Shown here piece after piece: positions 9,399-21,386 of a stretch of DNA of 64,000 nucleotides (the first letter of the stretch is position 1; every line of letters starts with the position of its first letter). The stretch lies in the NCBI RefSeq assembly GCF_015762685.1, contig NZ_PEHF01000084.1:1-64000 (forward strand), read 5' to 3'. The notes beneath the pieces are model-generated. The model was not told the DNA's origin, searched no databases, and worked only from the letters and a program-made list of their open reading frames with translations. The translations under genes and the position numbers were made by a program. The stretch comes from Candidatus Symbiopectobacterium sp. 'North America'. GTDB taxonomy: Bacteria; Pseudomonadota; Gammaproteobacteria; Enterobacterales; Enterobacteriaceae.

Positions 9399-11197
9399 TC
9401 AGTCATCCAGACGACGGCGCTCGTGCTGCATTTCTCGTTGGAAAATGTCTTCCAGCTCCCGCCGCGCTTCCTTGACGCGTGAAACCTGCGCCACATCGGC
9501 ATCTCCCTGACGTATCGGCATCAATTCACGCAGCATGCGCATATCCAAGCGCCGAAAATGCTGCTGTGCCCGATAAGCCTGATGAGGATGCATCCCCACC
9601 GACGTCAACGTTTTACGCCCCAGTTCCAGCGCACTCGAAAAGGTTTCACGCGCGAAATGTTTGACACCAGACTGCAATAATTCATGGGCTTCAACACGTC
9701 CGCGCGCGCCAGAATTTCCAGATTGGGAAAATGCTTTTGGCACAGGTGCACAATGGCCATGTTATCTTCCGGCTCATTACAGGTGATTACAATCGCGCAC
9801 GCCTGTTCAGCGCCGGCCGCCCGCAGCAGTTCCATTTCAGTGGCATCACCGTAATACACTTTGTAACCATAGCTGCGCATCAGGCTGACGGCGCTGATAT
9901 CACGTTCCAATACCGTGATGTGCATTTTGTTTGCCATCAGCAAGCGCCCGATAACCTGCCCAAAACGCCCAAACCCGACGATAATCACCTGCGGCTCGTC
10001 ATCTTGCACATAGGGCTTTTCGTCATGCTCCTCCGTGGCGTTATAACGATGCACCAGAATGCGGTCTATGCCCTGCATCAGCAGCGGCGTGGTCATCATG
10101 GAGAGGGTTACCGTGACCAGCAGCAACGGAAGCTGTTCGCCCTGTAGCATCCTGTGCGCCGCTGCCGCAGAAAACAGCACAAACGCAAACTCCCCGCCCT
10201 GACTCAGCACCCCGGCAAACTGAAGCCGTTCAGAGCGCCGCATCCGGTTCACACGCGCCAACACGTACAGCACAATGCCCTTCACCGTGACCAGAAGGAA
10301 TACGCCCAGCAATACTTCGTCGATGTGGGTAAACAACACCCCCAGATCGAGTGCCATGCCGACGGAGATAAAAAACAGTCCGAGCAGCAATCCCTTAAAA
10401 GGCTCGATGGAAATTTCCAGCTCGTGGCGATACTCACTTTCCGCCAGCAACACGCCTGCGATAAAGGTGCCCAACGCCATGGAGAAGCCCAGCGCATCCA
10501 TAAAGACCGCAGAGCCAAGCACCAGCAGCAGCGCCGCGGCGGTAAACACCTCACGCACGCCGGAGGCGGCGATAAAGCGGAATAGCGGACGCACCAGATA
10601 GCGTCCACCGATCAACATACCGATAAAGGCCGCGACCTTGATGGCAACGTCTTTCCAGTCGGTCACTTCGCCCTGCACACCGGCCAGCACCGGCACCAAC
10701 GCCAGAGTGGGGATGACTGCCAAGTCCTGAAACAGCAGCACTGCGAAACCCAACTGGCCGGATTCGCTGCGGTTCATTCCTTTCTCGCGCATCAATTGCA
10801 GCGCCATCGCGGTGGAAGACATTGCCAACCCAACGCCACCAATCAGCGCCGATTGCCAAGAAAAGCCAGTCAGGTAGAGTAAGCCGCCAAGAACCGCCGC
10901 GCTGAACCCAACCTGCGCGGCACCAATCCCGAAGATGGATCGCCGTAATGTCCATAACTTTTGCGGATTCAGCTCCAGCCCGATGATAAACATCAGGAAC
11001 ACCACGCCAAGCTCAGAGAAATGCAGGATAGCGTCAACATCGCGGATAAAGCCCAGCCCCCAAGGACCAATGGCGATACCGGCAATCAAATACCCCAATA
11101 CCGCACCAATGCCCAATCGGCTGGCGATAGGTACCATCAGTACAGCGACAAACAAAAACAGAATGCCCGCACTCAGCAGGGGGGAGCTCTCCATCAC
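9399..11197 (-). pseudogene. kefB: kefB, glutathione-gated K+/H+ antiporter, frameshifted near the C-terminus
   Basis: KefB is an inner-membrane K+ efflux system opened by glutathione adducts. The long piece (to about 9700) has the 12-helix CPA2 antiporter domain ([31 protein letters not shown]) and a Rossmann KTN domain ([17 protein letters not shown]). A frameshift in a GCGCGC run near 9700 breaks the frame after EILARA. The other frame continues with [21 protein letters not shown] and ends ERRRLDD at 9399. Only the last hundred or so residues are lost, so a truncated protein with a partial KTN domain could still be made. It overlaps the ancillary gene kefG by 4 bp (ATGA). Confidence 0.85.
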
Positions 11198-11751
11198 TCA
11201 CCCTCCATTTTGGGTAACGGGGAAGCCAGCCATTCGCTATACGCCTCGGCATAGCTTGCCAGCACATCGGCGGGCAATCTGCGCGCCCAATAGACCATCA
11301 GCGGCGGTAGCCAATGCATACGACACATGGCCGCCGTCATTTCAAACGGACGCAGCACCTCTTCCATACTGAAGCGGTTATTACCTTCCAGGTGATAGCT
11401 CTCTTCCGGCTCACCCGTGGTGATTACCGAACGCCAATATTTGCCCGCCAGTGCATTACCGCCAATACCATTGGCAAACCCGCGCGACAGCACGCGGTCA
11501 AACCACTCCTTTAGCAGCGCCGGACAGCTGTAGGTATAGAGTGGATGCTGAAACACAATCACCTGATGTTCGCGCAGCAGCTGTTGCTCGTAGTGAATAT
11601 CAACAAAAAAGTCCGGATAGTGAGTGTACAGATCGTGTACGGTAACATGGGCTAACTGGTGCGCCGGTTGTAGCAAAACCCGGTTGGCTATCGAGTCTTG
11701 CGATTCCGGATGGGCATACAGCAGCAAAATCTTCGGTGGCTGCGACATCAT
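11194..11751 (-). CDS. kefG: KefG, ancillary quinone oxidoreductase of KefB
   Basis: This flavodoxin-like NAD(P)H:quinone oxidoreductase is needed for full KefB activity. It starts [20 protein letters not shown] after a strong GGAGGGG ribosome site and carries [31 protein letters not shown] and [17 protein letters not shown], all diagnostic. Length (185 residues) matches the family. The stop overlaps the kefB start (ATGA), so translation is coupled. The gene is intact although its partner kefB has lost its C-terminus, so it may now have no functional target. Confidence 0.93.
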   Translation of the reverse strand: MMSQPPKILLLYAHPESQDSIANRVLLQPAHQLAHVTVHDLYTHYPDFFVDIHYEQQLLREHQVIVFQHPLYTYSCPALLKEWFDRVLSRGFANGIGGNALAGKYWRSVITTGEPEESYHLEGNNRFSMEEVLRPFEMTAAMCRMHWLPPLMVYWARRLPADVLASYAEAYSEWLASPLPKMEGE

Positions 11752-11881
11752 TCCCCTCCAAAGCGTCGTCATGAGCGCGGTTTTCCGCTACCATGCTGCG
11801 TGATAACGATACGACAAACAGGACGTTCGCGGTCCCGAGATAACCGTGATAATTTAACATACTCTAAACATGTGACGCTTT

Positions 11882-13814
11882 ATGATTGTTTTCTCCGCTT
11901 TGCAAATTCGGCGTGGCGTGCGTGTTTTGCTTGATAACGCCACCGCCACCATCAATCCAGGCCAGAAGGTTGGATTAGTCGGTAAAAACGGCTGCGGCAA
12001 GTCCACGCTACTCTCGTTGCTAAAAGGCGAGATCGGTGCCGATGGCGGCAGCGCCACGTTTCCGAATAACTGGGCACTGGCATGGGTCAATCAGGAAACG
12101 CCCGCGCTGGATGTGCCTGCCATTGACTATGTTATTGACGGCGATCGTGAATTTCGCCAGTTAAGAAGTTGAACTTCAGCACGCCAACGACATTAACGAT
12201 GGTAACGCCATCGCCCGTGCACACGGCAAGCTGGATGCGATTCAAGCCTGGAGTATTCCGGCGTGCGCCGCCAGCCTGCTCGATGGCCTTGGCTTTACCC
12301 AGGCCCAATTGCAGCAGCCGGTACGTGATTTTTCCGGCGGATGGCGTATGCGCCTTAATCTGGCCCAAGCGCTAATTTACCGCTCCGACCTGCTGCTGCT
12401 CGACGAATCGACCAACCACCTCGATCTGGACGCGGTGATCTGGCTGGAGAAATGGCTGAAAAGCTATCCGGGAACGCTGGTACTGATCTCCCACGATCGC
12501 GACTTCCTCGATCCTATCGTCAACAAGATCCTGTACATCGAGCAGGAGACGCTGTTCGAATACACCGGTAATTACTCCTCGTTCGAACGCCAGCGCGCTA
12601 CGCGTTTAGCGCAGCAGCAGGCGTTGTATGAGCATCAGCAAGAGCGCGTGGCGCACTTGCAACACTATATCGATCGCTTCCGCGCACAGGCCACCAAAGC
12701 CAAGCAGGCGCAAAGCCGGATTAAAATGCTGGAGCGCATGGAGCTTATTGCCCTGGCACACGTCGATAATCCGTTCCGTTTCAGTTTCCGTGCGCCAGAG
12801 TCGCTGCCGAACCCGTTGCTGCGCATGGAGAAGGTGAGCGCAGGCTACGGTGACAAACTGATTCTGGAATCCATCAAGCTCAATCTGGTGCCGGGTTCGC
12901 GCATTGGCCTGCTAGGGCACAACGGTGCCGGTAAATCGAGGCTGATCAAGTTGTTAGTGGGCGAGCTGGCCCCGTTGCATGGCGAAATCGGGCTGGCGAA
13001 GGGCGTCAAGCTCGGCTATTTCGCCCAGCATCAGCTTGAGTTTCTGCGTGCGGATGAATCCCCGCTGCAACATCTGGTCCGTTTGGCAGAGCGGGAAACC
13101 GAGCAGCAACTGCGCGATTATCTCGGTGGCTTCGGTTTTCAAGGCGACAAAGTGACGGAAGTGACCGAGCGTTTCTCAGGCGGTGAAAAAGCCCGTTTGG
13201 TGCTGGCATTGATCGTGTGGCAGCGCCCTAACCTGCTGTTGCTCGATGAACCGACCAACCATCTCGATCTGGACATGCGTCAGGCACTGACAGAAGCGTT
13301 GATCGATTTCGAAGGCGCGCTGGTGGTGGTCTCCCACGATCGACACCTGATCCGATCCACCACGGACGATCTCTATCTGGTACACGATCGCAAAGTGGAG
13401 CCGTTTGATGGCGATCTGGAGGATTACCAGCAATGGCTAACGGACGTGCAGCGCCAAAACAGCGCTGCTGAATCCGTCGATAAGCCCGCCTCAACCAACA
13501 ACGCACAGGCACGCAAAGATCAAAAGCAGCGCGAAGCGGAGCTGCGCACTCAAACCCAACCGTTGCGTAAAAAGATTGCTCAGTACGAGCAGCAGATGGA
13601 GAACTTCGCCGATGCGTTGGCAAAAGTCGAAGCGCGTTTATCGGACAGCGAACTGTACGACCAAAGTCGCAAAACCGAACTGACGGAATGCCTGCAACAG
13701 CAGGCCAAACTCAAAGGCGAACAGGAAGAGGCAGAGATGGCCTGGCTGGACGCGCAAGAGCAGCTAGAACAGTTGGCCCCAACTGAGAGCGGCAACTCTC
13801 GCTTTCTCAGGTAG
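11882..13814 (+). pseudogene. yheS: yheS, ABC-F ribosome-associated ATPase, frameshifted
   Basis: YheS is a cytoplasmic ABC-F ATPase with two nucleotide-binding domains that acts at stalled ribosomes. The first part (11882-12172) has Walker A GKNGCGKST and ends after EFRQL. An extra A near 12165 (TTAAGAAGTT for TTAGAAGTT) shifts the frame, and the rest resumes as EVELQHANDINDG. Later features are FSGGWRMRLNLAQAL, the linker, a second Walker A GHNGAGKSR (the family has GKST), FSGGEKARLVLAL and LLLLDEPTNHLDLDM. The first Walker B reads LLLLDESTNHLD, so its proline is Ser. The total would be about 644 residues, normal for YheS. Confidence 0.85.
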
Positions 13815-13830
13815 CACGCCGCTCCCCTCA

Positions 13831-13913
13831 GTCATTCCCGCGAAGGCGGGAATCTCCCACAGACAAAACGCGTTTCTGCTGTAAGAGATCCTCGGCCTAC
13901 GCCGAGGATGACG
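13831..13913. repeat. Two-hairpin intergenic repeat, copy 1
   Basis: The first hairpin is ATTCCCGC-GAAG-GCGGGAAT (13834-13853). The second is ATCCTCGGC-CTAC-GCCGAGGAT (13888-13909). A 34-nt spacer contains AAACG and TTTCTGC. The same architecture, with spacer similarity, recurs at 49200-49283. It lies just after yheS. The first core fits ATTCCC-N8-GGGAAT, the form of the dRS3 repeat of Neisseria. Confidence 0.7.
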
Positions 13914-13924
13914 AGCAGGCTCCG

Positions 13925-14524
13925 CTAGTGCCAGATCAACAGAACACAGGCCTCTGTTAACACCCCCATCGAGACGTTAAAAATCACCCATGCTTTGCGG
14001 CTACGCAATAAACGGCCAATCGCCGTGCCGAAGCCCAGTCAGATAACGCCTGAAACCAGATTAACCAACACAATGCCAAAACTTATCAGCAGCACCGAAT
14101 GGTTATAGCAGCTGCCCGCCAGACTGAAACTTGTGACCGAACCCAGCGCCATTAGCCAGGCTTTGGGATTCAGAAATTGAAGCAGCCAGCCTTGATACAG
14201 TCGCAGCGGCGGCGGCGGTGCACTGGCCTCCAGCCGCTCATAGGCCGCCGTCGCAATTTTCCACGCCAGCCACAGCAGGTAGAGACTGCCAAGCACTTTA
14301 AGTATCAGGTGCAACGAAGGAGAGAGCAGGATCATGCCGCCCACGCCAAATGCCACCAGCAGTAAAATGCTCTGCATGCCGAGCATGATACCCACCATCA
14401 GCCACAGCGATCGCATAAAGCCGAAGTTGGCACCGGAGGTCGTCAGCAGTATGTTATTCGGGCCAGGTGTGATCGCCGCCACCCAGAGAAAAGTCAACAT
14501 CGATAAAAATAAGCCCTGTTCCAC
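13925..14524 (-). pseudogene. RhtB/LysE-family amino-acid exporter, nonsense codon
   Basis: The protein has the six-helix layout of the LysE/RhtB exporters: the N-terminal LTFLWVAAITPGPNNILL motif, GFMRSLWLMVGIMLG, and LQFLNPKAWLMALGSV in the middle. TGA at 14039-14041 follows LVSGVI. The same frame continues LGFGTAIGRLLRSRKAWVIFN and ends at 13925, so the stop probably replaced Trp (TGG to TGA). The loss removes the last helix of about 199 residues. The chosen GTG start (VEQGLFLSM) follows an AAGGGG motif; another GTG lies eight codons upstream. The gene sits between yheS and yheT, which are adjacent in E. coli, so it is an insertion relative to that order. Confidence 0.8.
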
Positions 14525-14642
14525 GTTTTGACTGCCCCTTGTCCCCACCGTTACGGTATGATTTATTGACCTGACTGAACGTTAGCCTGTCTGTTACACA
14601 GCAATGCTCGCTGAGCGGCGCAAGCAGGGTTAGCGCAGTGTG

Positions 14643-15664
14643 ATGAATATCGCACAATTATTTCCCGAGGTCGTTTCGATTCCCATGTTGTCCTCAACAT
14701 TTCGCCCGTTACGCGGGGCTGATAACCCGCATGTACAAACTCTGTTGCCGCGCTTGATTCGCCGCCGTGTCCGTTTGCAGCCGGTGTGGCAACAACTCGA
14801 TCTGCCTGACGGCGATTTTGTCGATCTGGCCTGGAGCGAAGCGCCGCCAACCCCGCGTAGTGCTGTTTCACGGTCTGGAAGGCAGCTTCCACAGCCCCTA
14901 TGCGCACGGTTTGTTACAAGCGTGCCGTGAGCAAGGCTGGCTGGCGGTGATTATGCATTTTCGCGGCTGTAGCGGTCGCCCCAACCGTCTGAATCGTATC
15001 TACCATTCTGGCGAAACCGATGATGGCAGCTATCTGCTGCGCTGGATGCGGGATACGCTAGGCGAAGCACCAATTGCTGCCATCGGCATTTCTCTGGGCG
15101 GCAATATGTTGGCTTGCCTGCTGGCTAAACGGGAATAAGCCCGGTTGCTCTCCGCTGCGGCGATAGTCTCCGCTCCGTTTCATCTCGACGCCTGTAGCCG
15201 CAGGATCGAGCAGGGGTTTTCCCGTATTTATCAGCGCTATCTGGTCGGACAGTTAAAGCAGAATGCCCAGCGTAAGCTGGCACGCTATCCGGGTTCGTTA
15301 CCGATTATCCCGGCACAGTTGCAACGTATAAAGGGATTGAGTGAGTTTGATGATGCGATCACCGCCCGTATTCATGGTTTTCAGGATGCTGCCGACTACT
15401 ACCATCAGTGCACTGGCGTTGCTGCCCACCATTCGTACGCCGACGCTGATCATCCATGCGCAGGACGATCCTTTCATGACACCCGAGGTGATCCCGGATA
15501 TCAGCCACCTGCCCGACACTATCGAATACCAACTGACAGCGCACGGCGGGCACGTCGGGTTTGTCGGCGGTACATTACTGAAACCGGAAATGTGGCTTGA
15601 ACAACGCATTCCGGCCTGGTTCACGCGCTTTCTATCGGCGGACACCACAGAGGCAACAACATGA
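14643..15664 (+). pseudogene. yheT: yheT, alpha/beta-hydrolase, three lesions
   Basis: YheT is a putative esterase of the alpha/beta-hydrolase fold. Three frames together give the whole protein: FRPLRGADNPHVQTLLPRLI and LDLPDGDFVDLAW, then VVLFHGLEGSFHSPYAHGL and FRGCSGRPNRLNRIYHSGET with the nucleophile elbow GISLGGNML, then TLIIHAQDDPFM and HGGHVGFVGG (acid and histidine of the triad). Lesions are a frameshift near 14850, an in-frame TAA at 15136-15138 after LLAKRE, and a shift near 15405 that fits loss of 5 bp from a tandem AGTGC. Its stop overlaps yheU (ATGATG). Three separate lesions make this a clear pseudogene. Confidence 0.88.
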
Positions 15665-15888
15665 TGATTCCCTGGCAGCAGCTTGATAGCGATACGCTGC
15701 AAAATATTATTGAGTCCTTTGTGTTACGTGAAGGCACTGATTATGGTGAGCAGGAGCGTTCACTGGAGGAAAAAGTCAGGGATATTCGCCGACAGCTTGC
15801 CTCGGGAGACGTGGTGTTGGTGTGGTCAGAGCTGCATGAAACGCTGAATATCATGCCGCGCACCCAGCTAAACGAAAATACGCCGTAA
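15661..15888 (+). CDS. yheU: YheU family protein
   Basis: This 75-residue protein ([20 protein letters not shown]... then [37 protein letters not shown]) matches UPF0270 protein YheU of enterobacteria over its whole length. Its function is unknown. The start overlaps the yheT stop by 4 bp, and the pair plus prkB is the conserved order. The frame is intact. Confidence 0.92.
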   Translation: MMIPWQQLDSDTLQNIIESFVLREGTDYGEQERSLEEKVRDIRRQLASGDVVLVWSELHETLNIMPRTQLNENTP

Positions 15889-15998
15889 CGTGATAAATCA
15901 TCGTTTCCTGACGCGCGGGGGGTCGTCTTGCGTCACCGGGTCTGTTATACAGTGAGAGCCATGTTAGTCCAACGCCTAATCCGACGGAGTGCAACCGC

Positions 15999-16868
15999 AT
16001 GTCGCAACAACACCCGATCATTGCCGTTACCGGCTCCAGTGGAGCAGGCACCACCACGACCAGCCTCGCGTTCAGGAAGATCTTCCAGCAGTTGCAGATA
16101 AAAGCCGCTTCACTGGAAGGCGATAGCTTTCACCGTTATACCCGGCCAGAAATGGACATGGCGATTCGCAAAGCGAAAGATTTAGGCCGCCATATCAGCT
16201 ATTTTGGCCCAGAGGCCAACGATTTCAGTCTGCTTGAACAGGCGTTTATCGAATATGGCCGCAACGGTACCGGAAAAACGCGCAAATACCTGCACACCTA
16301 CGATGAGGCGATCCCCTACAATCAAGTACCCGGCACTTTTACGCCGTGGGAGCCGATGCAGCATCCCACAGATATGCTGTTTTATGAGGGTCTGCACGGC
16401 GCGGTGGTCACCGACCAGTACGATGTTGCCCAGCATGTTGACCTACTGGTCGGCGTGGTCCCCATCGTCAATCTGGAATGGATTCAAAAGCTGGTTCGCG
16501 ATATCAACGAACGCGGTCACTCACGTGAAGCCGTTATGGATTCAGTGGTGCGTTCCATGGAGGATTACATCACCTATATCACGCCGCAGTTTTCTCGCAC
16601 TCATATCAACTTCCAGCGCGTACCGACTATCGATACCTCAAACCCCTTTGCAGCCAAGGCGATCCCTTCGCTGGACGAGAGCTTTGTGGTGATCCATTTC
16701 CAGGGCGTCGAGCATATTGACTACCCCTACCTACTGGCCATGCTGCAAGGCTCGTTTATTTCACACATCAATACGCTGGTGGTACCGGGGGGAAAAATGG
16801 GACTCGCCATGGAGCTGATCATAGCACCGTTGGTAAAACGGCTGGCAGAAGGGCGTAGCGCGGGCTGA
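15999..16868 (+). CDS. prkB: PrkB, phosphoribulokinase-like P-loop kinase
   Basis: This 289-residue cytoplasmic kinase has an N-terminal P-loop (AVTGSSGAGTTTTSLAF), SLEGDSFHRYTRPEMD for substrate binding, and FYEGLHGAVVTDQYDVAQHVDLLVGVVP split over strands. It belongs to the phosphoribulokinase/uridine kinase family. The physiological substrate in enterobacteria, which lack the Calvin cycle, is not settled. Length and sequence are close to E. coli PrkB. The stop lies inside a terminator hairpin shared with the convergent yhfA. Confidence 0.94.
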   Translation: MSQQHPIIAVTGSSGAGTTTTSLAFRKIFQQLQIKAASLEGDSFHRYTRPEMDMAIRKAKDLGRHISYFGPEANDFSLLEQAFIEYGRNGTGKTRKYLHTYDEAIPYNQVPGTFTPWEPMQHPTDMLFYEGLHGAVVTDQYDVAQHVDLLVGVVPIVNLEWIQKLVRDINERGHSREAVMDSVVRSMEDYITYITPQFSRTHINFQRVPTIDTSNPFAAKAIPSLDESFVVIHFQGVEHIDYPYLLAMLQGSFISHINTLVVPGGKMGLAMELIIAPLVKRLAEGRSAG

Positions 16869-16887
16869 GATAAAACACACAGCCCGC
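16860..16887. terminator. Bidirectional terminator between prkB and yhfA
   Basis: GCGGGCTG (16860-16867) pairs with CAGCCCGC (16880-16887) across an AT-rich loop. It overlaps the prkB stop and lies just beyond the yhfA stop. Confidence 0.7.
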
Positions 16888-16894
16888 CAGAAAA

Positions 16895-17305
16895 CTATGC
16901 GACAGCGATGATTTCGTGGCTGTGAGTAACCTTCACCGCCTTTTCTAACATTAGCGCCACTGAACAATACTTCTCCGCCGACAGCGATACCGCCCGTTCA
17001 ACCACTTTATCCGTCAACCCCACGCCCGTGACGACAAAATGCAGGTTGATATGGGTAAACAAGCGCGGCGCTTCTTCACGACGCGTCGAGGATAATTTGA
17101 CTTCACATCCGGTAATAGTATTGCGACCCTTTTGCAAAATGGACACCACATCAATGGCGCTACAGCCTCCTGCCGCCATCAACAACACCATCTCCATCGG
17201 ACTGGGAGCTTTATCGCCAGCATTGCCATCCATCAGGATCTGATGCCCGGATGACGACTCACCGAGAAAGGTCAGATCTTCGACCCATTTTACGCGCGCT
17301 TGCAT
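16895..17305 (-). CDS. yhfA: YhfA, OsmC/Ohr-family protein
   Basis: This OsmC-like protein of about 136 residues starts MQARVKWVEDLTFLGESSSG. It has the MDGNAGDKAPSPMEMVLLMAAGGCSAIDVV stretch (interrupted here by VLL) and KYCSVALMLEKAVKVTHS. The family includes thiol peroxidases with two cysteines; here they are the Cys of GGCSAID and the Cys of KYCSV. The start at 17305 matches E. coli YhfA, with a near in-frame ATG two codons upstream. It is convergent with prkB and divergent from crp. Confidence 0.92.
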   Translation of the reverse strand: MQARVKWVEDLTFLGESSSGHQILMDGNAGDKAPSPMEMVLLMAAGGCSAIDVVSILQKGRNTITGCEVKLSSTRREEAPRLFTHINLHFVVTGVGLTDKVVERAVSLSAEKYCSVALMLEKAVKVTHSHEIIAVA

Positions 17306-17621
17306 CCACAACTCCTCAAATTTATTTGAAAATTACTCACTGTTATATATAAAAACTGCCGATAACTAGAGCTTAATCATGCTGAAGCGAGACAACACGA
17401 GACAGGCTCGTCAAGCTGTGTTACAAATAGGAATAGAATCCGTTCCTTCAGTTTTATACTGACGGTAAGAACGGGTCGTGACGTCGCCATACAGAGGCCA
17501 GTATATTCCCTGACGTCAGTCCGCCAACACCGAATTTTTACTACTAGCACGTTAATACGCCATACAGGGAACTCTGAACCCTGTAATTTGCGCAGTGAAT
17601 TACAACAGAGGATAACAGCGA
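17306..17621. other. yhfA-crp divergent intergenic region
   Basis: A 316-bp non-coding gap between divergent yhfA and crp. In E. coli this position holds crp promoters under autoregulation. No TGTGA-N6-TCACA site with a good match was found by eye, and no small RNA could be supported. Confidence 0.5.
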
Positions 17622-18254
17622 ATGGTTCTCGGCAAACCGCAGACAGACCCGACTCTTGAATGGTTCCTTTCTCATTGTCATATTCACAAGTATCCATCGA
17701 AGAGCACGCTGATTCACCAAGGTGAAAAGGCAGAAACGCTTTACTACATCGTGAAAGGCTCAGTGGCTGTGCTGATCAAGGATGAAGAAGGCAAGGAAAT
17801 GATCCTCTCCTACCTCAACCAGGGGGATTTTATTGGGGAACTGGGCCTGTTCGAAGAGGGCCAGGAACGCAGTGCATGGGTGCGGGCAAAAACTGCCTGT
17901 GAAGTCGCTGAAATCTCTTATAAAAAATTCCGTCAACTGATCCAGGTCAACCCGGATATTCTGATGCGTCTTTCCTCACAGATGGCGCGTCGCCTTCAGG
18001 TGACCTCCCAGAAAGTGGGCAATCTGGCCTTCCTGGATGTTACGGGCCGCATCGCGCAGACACTGTTGAACCTGGCGAAGCAGCCTGATGCCATGACGCA
18101 CCCGGATGGGATGCAAATCAAGATCACGCGTCAGGAAATTGGTCAGATTGTTGGTTGTTCCCGCGAAACGGTAGGCCGTATTCTGAAAATGCTGGAAGAT
18201 CAGAATCTGATCTCGGCACACGGCAAAACTATTGTGGTGTACGGCACACGCTGA
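17622..18254 (+). CDS. crp: CRP, cAMP receptor protein
   Basis: This 210-residue global regulator is almost identical to E. coli CRP. It has the N-terminal cAMP-binding beta-roll ([38 protein letters not shown], with Arg and Ser contacting cAMP), the dimer helix ([12 protein letters not shown]), and the C-terminal helix-turn-helix with recognition helix [15 protein letters not shown]. It controls catabolite-sensitive genes, plausibly including the sugar-acid cassette and pectate lyase here. The frame is clean and the conserved length is kept, which shows strong selection. A terminator follows at 18276-18308. Confidence 0.98.
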   Translation: MVLGKPQTDPTLEWFLSHCHIHKYPSKSTLIHQGEKAETLYYIVKGSVAVLIKDEEGKEMILSYLNQGDFIGELGLFEEGQERSAWVRAKTACEVAEISYKKFRQLIQVNPDILMRLSSQMARRLQVTSQKVGNLAFLDVTGRIAQTLLNLAKQPDAMTHPDGMQIKITRQEIGQIVGCSRETVGRILKMLEDQNLISAHGKTIVVYGTR

Positions 18255-18275
18255 TATCACCAGCGCCGTTTAGGC

Positions 18276-18308
18276 AAAAGCACGTTGCGCACTGCGCAGC
18301 GTGCTTTT
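18276..18308. terminator. Bidirectional terminator between crp and argD
   Basis: AAAAGCACG (18276-18284) pairs with CGTGCTTTT (18300-18308), and an inner TGCGC/GCGCA stem extends it. The flanking A and T runs serve both strands. Confidence 0.85.
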
Positions 18309-18320
18309 GACGAGCCTACG

Positions 18321-19606
<1,286 letters not shown>

Positions 19607-19668
19607 ACGCAAGGTTATAAAATAGCGCGTTATGACAGTCCGTTTTATCGCAATCGATGCTGATAACC

Positions 19669-20244
19669 TCAGGTATTAAGGAAGTTCTGCAACAATTGAT
19701 GCCCTTGCTCACTCAGAATGCTCTCAGGGTGAAACTGCACCCCTTCTAACGGCAAGGTACGGTGGCGTATTCCCATGATTTCATCACGCTCACCTTCACG
19801 CTCTGTCCAGGCCGTGACGTCAAACTCGGCGGGCAAAGAAGCAGGATCGATCACCAGAGAGTGGTAGCGCGTCACCGTTAATGGCAGCGCCAACCCGCTA
19901 AAAACGCCGCTTCCGATGTGCTGTATTACCGAGGTTTTTCCGTGCATCACCTGGCGCGCCCGCACCACGCGCGCACCAAATGCCTGCCCCATCGCCTGAT
20001 GGCCGAGACACACGCCCAGAATGGGCAGTTTGCCTGCAAAATGGCGAATCGCCGCCAGAGAAATACCCGCGTCATCCGGCGTACAGGGACCGGGGGAGAT
20101 CACCAGATGCGTAGGAGCCAGAGCTTCAATGTCCGCCAACGTCAGGGCGTCGTTGCGTTTAACCACCACCTCTGCGCCCAGTTCACAAAAGTACTGGTAG
20201 AGGTTGTAGGTGAAAGAGTCGTAGTTGTCGATGAGTAGTAGCAT
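19669..20244 (-). CDS. pabA: PabA, aminodeoxychorismate synthase glutamine amidotransferase subunit
   Basis: This 191-residue class I glutamine amidotransferase supplies ammonia to PabB for p-aminobenzoate and folate synthesis. It starts [19 protein letters not shown]. The triad is visible: Cys in [10 protein letters not shown], and His and Glu in [24 protein letters not shown] is the oxyanion segment. Anthranilate synthase component TrpG is similar, but the position beside argD fits PabA. The frame is intact. In E. coli fic, yhfG and ppiA follow upstream; here the AA10 gene and pectate lyase are inserted instead. Confidence 0.95.
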   Translation of the reverse strand: MLLLIDNYDSFTYNLYQYFCELGAEVVVKRNDALTLADIEALAPTHLVISPGPCTPDDAGISLAAIRHFAGKLPILGVCLGHQAMGQAFGARVVRARQVMHGKTSVIQHIGSGVFSGLALPLTVTRYHSLVIDPASLPAEFDVTAWTEREGERDEIMGIRHRTLPLEGVQFHPESILSEQGHQLLQNFLNT

Positions 20245-20353
20245 GGGGGAAGTTTACGCTAAAAAGAGATGCTGTAGGCTACTGTGCTTGTGGGTGCTTA
20301 GGCAATGAATAACTTTTTATTACTATTTTTCAATTTTTTATATAAATAACAAA

Positions 20354-20379
20354 AAACCGGACACCTCAGTGCCCGGTTT
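20354..20379 (-). terminator. Terminator overlapping the AA10-like gene end
   Basis: A 10-bp hairpin with one mismatch (AAACCGG...CCGGTTT arms and a CTCA loop) spans the stop codon at 20366-20368. On the minus strand it is followed by a run of T. Confidence 0.7.
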
Positions 20380-21386
20380 GAAAGTGTAGTGTGAAATGCG
20401 ATGATTTAAACCATTGACCTGACATAAACCCAAAGGGTAAAGGCAACTCCCGGTGCCCAGCCGCTATTGGATGTATGAGCGATCCGGCAGCGATAACCCC
20501 CCCGTTGTGCGAAACGTAAACGCCCACAGGATAAAACACGCTATTCGGAGACCACGGTGCCGGATTTTCCGTCCCGCCACCGCCACCGAAGTTAACGTCG
20601 AAGGCAGAATAAAAGCCAGCCCCCGTGTCTGACACCATCCATACCGAGAGAATAATATGATGACCCGTTCTATCTGTCGGTAATTTGATGGTTTGCGTCG
20701 GCATGGTATTCAGAGGCGGAGTCCGATTTATAACGCTGGCAAAGGGAGCGTCTTCAAAATCTGCGCGTGTCGCTCTCCGCGTGGGATCCCAGCCATTTCG
20801 GGTAATGAAATAGCGATAACCACGGGTGGCATGCACAACCGTATGATTCCAAATAATTTTTAAATATTGACCGGATTCAACGTTGGTTCTTGGCCACCTC
20901 ACCCCGTGCCTCATCTCCAATTCAGCATCGGTAAGGTTTACGATGTCACGATTATTCGCCGTTTGGCCGCCACTAAATATCCGATCATCAGGCACTGGCG
21001 ATGCCACCCCTGGAAAGATGTGGATTGAATCCGGAAATGGCCCCCCCTTCACCGGGGAACCAGATAAGGTTCGCAGAACTATTTCCGTTGGTGTAAAGAG
21101 GAAAGTTCTTCATCCCCTCCATTTCACTTGCTGGCCATCCATTCGGTAATCAACCTCTGCTTACCGCGAAACCAGTTCGGATTTGTGGAGAAGCCAGTCA
21201 ACCATGGGCCGGCGTTATGACAGGCCCCTGGTAACAAGGATCATCAACAGGGCCAAGATACCCATTAGGCGACGGATAACAATCGCCGTAATCCTTTCTA
21301 GGATCGTGATATTCACCAGGCGGTGTGTAATCGTCACAATGTTGCTTTTCTGGACCGTGATGGTCATGAGGATTTTTCTTATCCAT
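20366..21386 (-). pseudogene. AA10-type chitin-binding / LPMO-like protein, multiple frameshifts
   Basis: The C-terminal part (20366-21052) resembles AA10 chitin-binding proteins (CBP21, spindolin). It has WNHTVVHATRGYRYFITRNGWDP, whose His matches the second copper ligand, then LPTDRTGHHIILSVWMVSDTGAGFYSAFDVNF with the axial Phe position. Upstream pieces in other frames are MDKKNPHDHHGPEKQHCDDY...VITPAHG, then LTGFSTNPNWFRGKQRLITEW, then EMEGMKNFPLYTNGNSS...WFPGEGG. They fit together as one protein of about 340 residues with at least three frameshifts. No signal peptide is visible; the start is acidic and His-rich, and the only HG motif is internal (PAHGW). True LPMOs need an N-terminal His after processing, so activity is doubtful even if repaired. 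Confidence 0.65.

Noticed and set aside
17306-17621. Antisense or small RNA gene upstream of crp
   Set aside because: Only indirect analogy to E. coli; no promoter plus terminator pair could be seen in the gap.
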